DNA of 64,000 nucleotides, from contig MCGO01000148.1 of assembly GCA_002104985.1 (NCBI GenBank), positions 1 through 64,000 of the forward strand, written 5' to 3'. The translations under genes were made by a program, and so were the position numbers. Under the pieces are notes generated by a model. The model was not told where the DNA came from. It did no database searches and worked only from the letters and a program-made list of their open reading frames with translations. The DNA is from Rhizoclosmatium globosum (taxonomy: Eukaryota; Chytridiomycota; Chytridiomycetes; Chytridiales; Chytriomycetaceae). Below, in pieces: positions 55,236 through 64,000 of this stretch (within the stretch, counting starts at the first letter, position 1; each line of letters begins with the position of its first letter).

Positions 55236-56933
55236 ATGCAGCCAGCCCCGCCCGCCAATCCACTCCCCAAAACAACACAAACAGCGTTTGTCTCATTTGG
55301 AGGAGCCAAGAAACCAATCGTCATAACCGCCACAACAAAAACCTCAGACCTCCTCCGCTTGGCCGAGACGAAATTCGGGCAACCAACCAACACCTTCGTT
55401 TCCGCGTCTCTTCACGACGGACACAGCCAAGAAGCCGAGCTTGATGGTGATGATCTCGTTTCCCCCTTTCTCGCGTCACCAGGAACTTGGATCGTCGTAC
55501 AAAGTGCATCAAAATCCGTCGCGCCTGTAACTAAATCTGGAAAGACGCCGACGGAGCCAAGTGACGCGAAGGGGAAAGCCGCGGGGAATACTAAATCCAG
55601 TATAGAGGAAGACGAGGCTTTTATCGCGTTGAACAAAGATGCTATGAAGTATGGCAACCTTGACGTGATGTTGTCCATCAATTGTGCGACGATGGAAACT
55701 TCCGCGCTTTGGTTAAAGCAGGAACTTGAAGCTAGAGGCGTCTCTGTTTGGGTGTGTACTACGGAATTGAAAGGTGGTGCGAATTGGAGGGACGATATTT
55801 TCCATGCTGTTAAGGGATGCCGTGTTTTGATTCCATTTATTAATGAGAAGTGGGCGAATTCGGGGGAGTGTGATTATGAGGTATGATCTTTGTGATAACA
55901 TATTTTTTTAATCCGGTGCTACAAGTTCGCACTTGCGATTCGTACAAATTTGGTGTCTCACGACTCTGGAAAAACTCAACGTGCTATCGTTGTCAATGGA
56001 AAGAACGGATCATATGCTGTTCCTGGAATCCGTCGTCCCGCATTTTTACCACTCAAGTTCCCAGACATTCCTTGGACAGCCAAGCCAGCTGTCGAGCAGC
56101 TTTCTTGTTCGACCAACTTTATCGTCTGTGACAGTACCACCTTGCTGGACCTTAAATTCCAGGGCTTGGTTCTTCAACGCATCTTGCATGGACTCTACAA
56201 CCTCGGAATTAGAATCAATCCATTGGCTGATGATTCTCCATTGGTGCCAGTTACCAAAAAGACGATGCAACCCGTCACAGACCCTGTGAGTCTCGCCCAA
56301 CAAGTCATTACAGGAATTCAGTACCAGCTGTCCAACGCACAGGACTTGTTCACGCTTGTCTCGCGTCAAGGTGTTGCATATGATAATATGTTGTGTGAGT
56401 TTGAGTTGGAGCACTTGTACGGGAACTATCTAGGGTATTCCACGAATGATAGAAAGGGGTGTAGTGCAATTTGGAGTCTTGAGTTCAAGATTGTAAAGGA
56501 ATTGGGCGTGGATTGGAAAGAAGGTGATACCGTTCCAATTGAGGTGCCCATCACTGGGACGATGACGGCTCATTTGATGTCAATTATGAAGAATAACGAC
56601 GGTGACACTGAGGCTGATGCAGAGTACAGCAGATTGAGTCAATACGAAGACCAAGAGGACATTAAGGCTGTTGCTAAGTTGAAAGGTGTGTTTTATCGAC
56701 GACGTGGGTTGGTTTTGTTGGATGCGTTTGAGTTGGATACTCCTGTTGGGATGATTCGTGAGTGCAAATACAGAATAGTGTTGCAACATGATGCGGATTC
56801 TGGTTCTTCAGTTGATGGAGGAAAAGAGACGCGAAGAAGCCAATCAGGAAGCATGGCACTTGGGTTGTTTAGTCCCAAGGGAGTGAGTGGACCAGACGAA
56901 TGGACGTCTGTAATTCGACTTGTTGCGCAGTGA
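55236..56933 (+). CDS. TIR-domain protein 4 (intact)
   Basis: Two exons (55236-55880, 55926-56933), about 550 residues, shorter linker than copies 1 and 2. N-terminal module: FVSFGGAKKPIVITATTKT, LHDGHSQEAELDGDDLV. TIR: LDVMLSINCATMETSALWLKQEL, VSVWVCTTELKGGANWRDD, ANSGECDYEFALAI with the putative catalytic Glu. The C-terminal domain is as in copy 2 (EFELEHLYGNYLGYS, KGVFYRRRGLVLLDAFEL, CKYRIVLQHDAD, WTSVIRLVAQ). Its TIR block is nearly identical in DNA to that of pseudogene 3, including the first intron bases, which suggests gene conversion. ATG 55236 is the first in-frame ATG. It lies 103 bp after pseudogene 3 and 147 bp before the anoctamin gene. Confidence 0.88.
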
Positions 56934-57080
56934 ACACTTTTAAACTCTTTTCTTCTACTTGTTTATGCCTTTTCTCTAATTGAGTGTTGAATGGATTTTG
57001 GAGTTCGAATTGAAGTTCTGCCGATGTTCTATTTTTTATTGGCGATCTTTCAATGTTGAACCTCTTCTTGAAAAAGAAGT

Positions 57081-60000
57081 ATGAGCGAACCATCAAAGCC
57101 AGTACCACCACCACTCGGACCACCACCACCACAACCGCCTTCAGTGCCAGCAACACCGACATCGCCCACGCGTGCAACACCGCAACGAGGCGCATCGCTG
57201 CCGCCTGGGATCCAGACGAACATCGAGACTGCTGCATCGGCTGTTGCAAAGTTCCGCAGTGTCGCCCTGGCCGCGGCTGCTGCACGAAAGGCATCGATTC
57301 GGGAAGAGTGGGTTCAACTTGTTAAATAAGCTGGTTGTTGAGTTCTAACGAATGAAACAGCGAACCAATCCTCGGCCTTGTAAAAGAAGACCCAACGAAA
57401 CAGAAGCCACTCAGACACACTCAAACCATCTCAGCCGCCGCTGTCGCCACCTCAGGCCGCTCCGCAAAGGCCGATGCGATCCGGGCGAGGACCGTGCGTC
57501 GCGAACGATCGGCAAAGAACTCAGTCGTCCACATTGAGCCATTCGGAATCGGCTCGCGGCCCCAAACACTCTCGCACAAACAAACTGTCATTGGCCCGCG
57601 AATCCTGGACTCAGATCCCCTGCGTCTTTCTGCCACCGTCCATCCATCTCAGTCGTCTGTTCTCGACGCAAAAAATACCCTTCGTTCCCCTTTGAGGCCA
57701 TTGTTAAGCCCAGACAATGACGACCAGGATATTGTCCGGCCCATCGTCCAATCCCCTCAAAAACTAAAGATTGACACGTTGTTGTCCGCACAACCTCAGC
57801 ATTTGGACTCGGTCGTGGAATCCCCTTCTTCATTGAACGATGGCTCGTCTGAATCTGAAAACGCGGCCGCGGATCCGGTTGAAGTTCTCGTCAGTCAAGA
57901 AGATTTAGCTGACATGGATCAAGTAGTCTTGCGCCAGATTTCTCCTCATAGACATGTTAAGTTGTATTATGCAGAAGATATCAAAGCATTTGATCAACTC
58001 CTTGCATGGAGTCAAACATACCCGGAAAAAACAAAAGATCAAGCTTTGGAAGAATTTTGTCCAAAGATGCGATCTGGGGATGCCCTTGTCTCTCTCATCT
58101 ATGGCGTGTCTGAATGGGACTATGTGAGTTTGCACGTTATTCACTGTGTTGATGCTAATCTACAATACACAGGTCCTAACATACAAACATAGTCATACAG
58201 ACCATGAACACTCTGCAGCTATTCGCGATTTGTTTGAAGAAAAGCTGCTGAAACATGGAATCTTTCTTGAAATCGAGCATTCCCAGGATAAGGACCATAC
58301 TTACTTCGTTAAGGTCCTGACACCATTCCATTTTTTGGTTATGGAAGCATACAAGATGGGTCTTCAGTTTCCACTAAAGGTTTGTGCCAAAATAAGCCTA
58401 GATACACTTTAAACCTAACTTCCATAAAGGAACCTATTCACTCCCTCGATGAAGACGCCCACCCTCCAGAGCAAAAACCAGCACTCTTTGGTCTCATCTC
58501 CCCTTACCACCTCAACCTCAACAAACATACAAGTACTCTCGACCCCCACGACCTCTCCTCCTTCGAATTCAAACTCGAAACCCCCACAAACGAGCAAGGA
58601 TATGTCTGGGCGAACGTCAGTGACCAACCATGCCATATTGTCCTCACCCAATTCTTTGAACGTCGATACCGCCTCCTCCTCGCCCACCACGTTATCATGG
58701 CCGTTGACGTGAAAATCAAAACGAGTATGGGTGTTCGTATTGAAGGAATCAATTACTTAATTGCGCATCACGTGTATCATGATTTCTTCCCTGTACATGG
58801 TGTTGATTCTGACTCTTCTGCGGAGAGAAAGTATCAGAAGAATGCGTGGCGTAATGTTACGATTAAGAAGCAGGACGCGAAAAAGAAGGAGGTTGTTCCA
58901 TTGCGAACAAGGTTGTTGAGGGATTGGGTCTATGGACCGCTGTTTGATGTGAAGCCTATTGAACTTGTGCGTGAATATCTTGGGGAAGAGGTGAAGATTT
59001 GAGGCTTGTGGTAATGCATGTAATACTCACTCTATCCCCCTTTAGATTGCCTTCTACTTTATCTATTTAGAGTACTACAACCGATGCTTGATTTACTCGT
59101 CCTTCTTTGGACTTGTCGTATTTATTTACGGAATTGCAGATTACTTTGTGAAGGAAGCATCAGGAGGTGACAGCACAACTTCATCACCTGCAGAGAAACT
59201 TCACCGTCGTAGCGCCGCCGAAGTCGCGTCCAGCGGTAACTCAAGCGACGCCACTGGAGGTGTGCATCAAACCACATTACCACCTGAAAATTGGAAGGTG
59301 TTGTTTGATAATGCGCTTACACCCTGGTTCGCGTTCGTCATGTCGCTTTGGAGTGTCATTTACGTGATTACATGGATGCGTCGATGCAAGTACTATGCAT
59401 TCAAATGGTCTATGCACAATCATGAGCCACCACCGATTCGACGTGTTGAGTTCCGCGCTGTTGGAGTCAAGAAGAGTCCCATCACGAACAAATACGAATT
59501 GTATTACCCGGAAGAATCACGAACGATTCGAAAATTGATTTCAGGTCTTGTGATTCTTGGGTTCTTTGGAATTTCGTGTAGTTCGGTGATTTTACAGATT
59601 CTGCTTATTTTGCATATGGAGGATCAAAGGTACGTTGAGCAGTTGATTGGGTTCTCGGCGGCTATGCTTGCTGTGTTGTTGATTCAGATTTGTCGACGTC
59701 TGTTCCATCCTATTGCGCATATGTTGAACGAGTGGGAGAATTATCGTACTACTGAGGAGTTTGAGCAAGCTCTTGTAACGAAGCAGTTTGCGTTTGAGTT
59801 TGTGAACATCTACTGTCATATTATTTACTTGTAAGAGGATTTTTTTCTCATTGCTGAGCTGTGTCTAACCCCCGTCCCTTTAATAGTGCCTTCATCCATC
59901 CCCAACTCAAACGACCTACACTCTTTGGTTTCGATGTACACACAAAATGCAGTGAAAAGGACGTTTGCTCTGCTGACGTGATTATCGAGCTCCTCGTCAT

Positions 60001-60977
60001 TTTCATCATGGACCAATTCATTGAACGATTTGAAGAGTACGGAATCCCGCAAGTGAAAAAGTTTGGTTGGTTTTTGAAGCGACGGATGGGCGGGCGACGG
60101 AATACTGCTGCTGCTCAACAGCTTTTGACGGAGGAGCATGAGCAAGGGAAACTTGGAAGTGTCTTGACAAATTATGGGACTGGAAAGGGGGATGAAGAGA
60201 TAGGTGCGGGTGCGAAAAGGCCGCAGTATTATCGCGATGCTATTCGGTCAGAGTATGAAGGGCTTTATGGTAACTACAAAACTTTTTTTCGCTCCTGCAG
60301 AAAAGGAAAGTTACTGATGACGTTTATCCAACAGAGGATTACTTCCCAAAAGCTATTCAGTACGGTTATGTTACCATGTTCGTGACAGCATTCCCACTCG
60401 CCCCCATCTTCGCACTCTTCAACAATGTGATTGAAAATCGAATGGACTTGTATAAGTTCCTGAAGCTTCTGAAGCGAGCTCCACCTTTTTTGGGAGCTGG
60501 TATTGGGGTGTGGGAGCCGGTAATTAAAGGAACGTCCATTTTGGCTGTTACGACCAATGGAATGCTTGTCGCCTTTTCAAGTGAATACTTTTTCAAGACT
60601 ATTATTTATCCGTATCCATCTGATCAATGGATGACTGTTCGATTGACGTTTTTGATTATTTGGGTAAGTTCAAGTTAACAGATGAACATATGGTCTGATT
60701 ATGTTTTCCACTTTAGCATCTCGTTATTTTCAGTGCCGCTTTTGTGATTCTTTGGATCATTCCAGATGAACCCAAGATTGTTAAGATTGCTCGTGCGCGT
60801 GAAGAGTATTTGGAGCAACTTATTTTGGATCCAAGCTGTGAAGCTGCAGATGAGGAGTATAACACAAAGTGAGTTTTTTTTTTTTTCTGGGTTGAAGACT
60901 ACATCTGACATCTCTCCAATAGACCGGACCCTGTTGTTTCTGTCTCCAAAAGACATGGGTTTATTTCATCCAACTGA
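57081..60977 (+). CDS. Anoctamin / TMEM16 scramblase or channel
   Basis: Multi-pass membrane protein of the Ca2+-activated lipid scramblase and chloride channel family. Exon 1 is Pro-rich, then Ala-rich (57081-57309), with GTGGGT...ACAG removing 57310-57360. The cytosolic N-terminus has AEDIKAFDQLLAWSQ and GLISPYHLNLNKHTSTLDPHD. Membrane part: LLRDWVYGPLFDVKPIELVREYLGEE-IAFYFIYLEYYNR, NALTPWFAFVMSLWSVIYVITWMRR, ISGLVILGFFGISCSSVIL, KQFAFEFVNIYCHIIYFAF, then YFPKAIQYGYVTMFVTAFPLAPIFALFNNVIENRMDLYKF (acidic residue in the Ca2+-site helix) and WMTVRLTFLIIWHLVIFSAAFVILWIIPDEP. About eight introns of 45-85 nt splice in frame. The gene is complete without frame changes, ending at 60977. Confidence 0.93.
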
Positions 60978-61155
60978 GGACGTTTTATAGATGACCTCAT
61001 TCGTTTTTTTACTTTCCATCATTGTTTGAACGTTTCTGTAATTCGAATATATATAGCAAAGTTCTTTCTGGGGCATATGTGCATTATAACAATTATTTTC
61101 ATTATGCTTTTCTTCTTTCTTTTCTTCTGGGCACATTCAATTTTACAAGCCGAAA

Positions 61156-64000
61156 ATGCATATCAATGAAGTGCAAATGACACTACTTGCATTACTTCCC
61201 GTTGTAACAGCGATTGGTGTGAATCTAGACGCCTCCATCGATTGTATCAAGTTGAATTCAAAATGGCCAGACGTTGATATCAATCAGTGTTTGAGTGGTG
61301 TTGTGTAAGTTCATGATACAGTGCTTTGCCCTTATTTGACTTCACTTCAGCAATCTTACAGACATCAACCTGAAAGACGATTTTCCAAATCATCTTCCTT
61401 CAGGTCTTACCAAGCTGTTAGTAACAAGACTGCGTTTTTTTGCGTCTTGAACTCCTTCCCTGACTTGCTACATTCAATAGGCGTATTCAAAACAATAGAC
61501 TCACAGGCAGCCTGCCAAGCCAGCTCCCCGACGCACTTACTTCTTTGTGAGCTCAAGAAACCCCGTAGCCTTATTTGTTTGACGTCTTTCTGTTGCAGGG
61601 TTGTTGTGGATAACTAACTCACTGGACCAATTCCTGACGTATTACCCACAAGTCTCAACCACTTGTACGCTGAATTCTTGTTGTTAGCATTCTAAATAAT
61701 GTTCTGGTACAGGGATCTCGCCAAAAATCAATTGACTGGATCTATTTCAAACAATGTTCCCACTGCCATCACCTACATGTATGTGTTGAATCAATCGCTT
61801 TTTTTAAACTATGACTGACAGGTCTCTTGCCAACAATCATCTGACGGGATCACTTCCAGAAAATCTGCCTGCTCTCAAACAAATGTAAGTCTCCATTACT
61901 TATTTTTACGAACTATTACATATTCATCTTCTCTCAAAGTGACATTTCGAATAATCGATTTACCGGTCCAGTTCCCAAATCTTGGAATTTCTCAAAGTTT
62001 GATGCTTTGTAAGCATATTTAGCGATATTATTTGACACTAATTCAAAATATAAACAGTAACCTACGAAACAATTTACTGACGGGTTATATTCCTGAATCA
62101 GCCTCTAAGGAAAAACTTGAAGGATTCGCCGGCAATTGTTTTATCAATTCCCAAGAATATGGTCTTGTCTTGAATCCAGGGTGCCCTTCAACTTTAAATT
62201 TGCGTGAGGAGTTAGTCATCATTGTAACCGAAATCGCAACTGCTTTCGATACTGTAGTTGAAAATGAAACTACAAATGGTTTACAAGATGATGTGGACGT
62301 TGTGGAAACTGAAGCCACCACTAGCACCTTTGAAGAAGAAACTCTGAGCTATGAACCTGAAACCGAAATTGCAACGGGAACAATTGAGGATGAGACCACT
62401 TCAGACGCCGAATCAACTGTAGATGAAACAACCACAGACTCGGAATCACTTGATGAGACCACTTCAGACTTGGACTCATCTGATAATACAACCACTGATC
62501 TTGAATCTTCAGATGATCAGACCACTTCAGTATCTTCTGGGGATGAAACAACATTTGACTCGGACACAAGTCTGGAACCCGATTTATCGACAGATTCTGC
62601 ATCCAGTGACGTTACAGAAACAGCTGAACCTTCTCCGAGCAGTGGAGCAGAGACGGTTCTTGACTGGAACGATTTTATCAATACCGAAACGATACCAGAA
62701 TACATTTCTCTCCCTCCCGTTGAGAGTGACGTCGCGCAAGACATTGTAAATTCATTCGGCGATCAGCTCCAAGATACTCAGTATCAGTTGGACTCTGATT
62801 CACTTGTAACATCTTTGGTACAGAAAGATGTCAGCTTACAGCCTGGCTCTCCGACAACGTTTTCAGTTCCTCCAATTCAGAGTGGCACGTCCTCAGATCT
62901 AAACGGAGACGTATTCGTGTTTTCTCTCGAAAGCTTTAATATTACTAATTTGGATATGACAACCTCGCGAAAAGATATCATTACATCGTTTTCGGGGAAT
63001 ATTATGCGAGTATTCATGGCACTTGAATCAGCAATTACCACTGAATGGGTTGCGATGCAATTGGCAAGCGATCGTTCAAATCTGGCTATTTCAATCAACT
63101 CGGAGAGGCAGTTGCTCGCATTGTAATATTGCAATTTCTGGTGAATCTGGAAGACGCGATGGAACCAACGTAAATGGAAAGTTTGTAAACGGAGTTTCGC
63201 CACTGTCACTTCAGCAATCAGTGTCTATTGATACCATAGTGATTGCAACGATCACTTCTGACTCACCTAAAGTCTTGGATGGAACAGTTCCAGCTATCAG
63301 TGACAAGGAATTTGTACAAAATGCGACGGCAATTGTTTTGAATGCTGTGCCTCCTTGTGTTAACTCTTGCCAAAAATTGGCAGGTATCCAAATCGTTTGT
63401 GGTAACTACTGCTCTAATTTTCGGACAGATTCCAAACTTTGCTATATTCAAAAAGAATGCATCAGTGGAAACACTCGATAGAACTTGCCAAAGCGTCACT
63501 CCTTCCGTTCTTGACGATTACAAAAAGTGTGCAAATATGAAAGTTGGATGTGATAGTAGCGTATCTAACAAAACTGCTGTTTTTGTCCAGCTGATTTCTG
63601 ATCTCTGCGATAAGTTTACACAACCAGCGCCTGTTGCAGTAGCCACCAATCAAACCATCGCTTTCTCCTTCAACAAAACAGAAAATGCAACCCTACTATC
63701 ATTTGATTACTCGGTTACAGACATACACAAAAACACTATTGCAGGGACGGATTATCAGATCTTTTCAAAGCGTGACTTGGACTTATTGGAACAGATTCCA
63801 TTCACATTCCCAGATTGTAACCCTGTCACAGTTCACATGAAATACGCTGTATGTGATTCTGCTATTATTGGTACAGAAAAGTGCGATGGGGAGGTGACAG
63901 GGCATTTGAAGACTCAGGAGTTGGACCCCAAAAAGGTTCTTGGAAGCGGGTTTGACGATGAGACCTGTCGTTCAAGTATAATGACGGCAGCTCCTATCAA
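61156..64000 (+). CDS. Secreted LRR protein, partial at right edge
   Basis: ATG 61156 opens a signal peptide (MTLLALLPVVTAIG), a short Cys cap (DCIKLNSKWPDVDINQC) and then about six plant-type LRRs, each on its own exon of about 70 nt: LTDINLKDDFPNHLPSGL, NNRLTGSLPSQL, LTGPIPDVL, LAKNQLTGSISNNV, LANNHLTGSLPENL, ISNNRFTGPVPKSW and LRNNLLTGYIPESA. A Thr/Ser/Asp/Glu-rich stalk follows (62270-62650), then an unassigned Cys-containing extracellular domain running past 64000. Introns after 63000 include 63170-63214 and about 63396-63432. An in-frame TAA interrupts the third LRR exon (about 61613) and a frame change lies near 63110, so the copy may be inactive or carry errors. An extracellular recognition role is inferred. 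The gene continues beyond the window. Confidence 0.72.

Noticed and set aside
58415..58752. Antisense frames in the anoctamin gene
   Set aside because: The plus strand encodes a continuous, recognisable TMEM16 domain here; the antisense frames are shadows.

Overview
The window is nuclear DNA of an early-diverging, probably zoosporic (chytrid-like) fungus. This is an inference. The evidence is a Zn2Cys6 zinc-cluster regulator, a class V chitin synthase fused to a myosin motor, many short (about 45-160 nt) GT-AG introns with TACTAAC/CTAAC branch sites, and plant-type extracellular LRRs (GxIP.xLxxLxxL) beside animal-like genes such as a ZZZ3-type ZZ finger, a CDKN3-type phosphatase and STRAP. 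No bacterial or organellar features were seen.

Layout. 0.6-4.6 kb: a zinc-cluster regulator (-), a decayed F-box/LRR gene (+) and a broken 5' fragment of a Dicer (-). 4.6-13.3 kb: housekeeping genes, namely nucleoporin NIC96/NUP93 (+), mitochondrial TIM50 (-), an unknown protein (+) and a ZZZ3-like ZZ finger gene (+). 13.3-16.6 kb: an LRR gene (-) and a gene-poor stretch. 16.6-36.06 kb: a repeat block made of two arrays of a ~294-bp satellite (7 and about 35 copies), separated by a 5'-truncated Ty3/Gypsy chromovirus remnant (-). 36.3-49.2 kb: a rhodanese/arsenate-reductase-like gene, STRAP, class V chitin synthase (-), a CDKN3-like phosphatase and two short paralogous disordered-protein genes. 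49.3-56.9 kb: four tandem TIR-domain genes, the third a pseudogene. 57.1-61 kb: an anoctamin/TMEM16 scramblase or channel. 61.2-64 kb: a secreted LRR protein that runs off the right edge.

Two items stand out. (1) The TIR cluster encodes a consistent three-part protein: an N-terminal beta-grasp-like module, a TIR domain keeping the Glu expected of TIR NAD hydrolases, and a large C-terminal domain I cannot assign. All copies share one intron at the same codon. TIR proteins are rare in fungi, so this tandem, partly pseudogenised family resembles an innate-immunity locus. (2) The retroelement polyprotein carries an exonuclease-endonuclease-phosphatase (APE-like) domain between RNase H and integrase, with its key catalytic motifs intact, plus a further long unassigned insert before the GPY/F-chromodomain end. 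I know of no described chromovirus with this order.

Reading caution: many genes have one-base frame changes, several at homopolymers, and the central copies of the larger satellite array are full of one-base deletions. Much of this is likely uncorrected long-read error. I separate it from true decay where an essential gene is otherwise complete.
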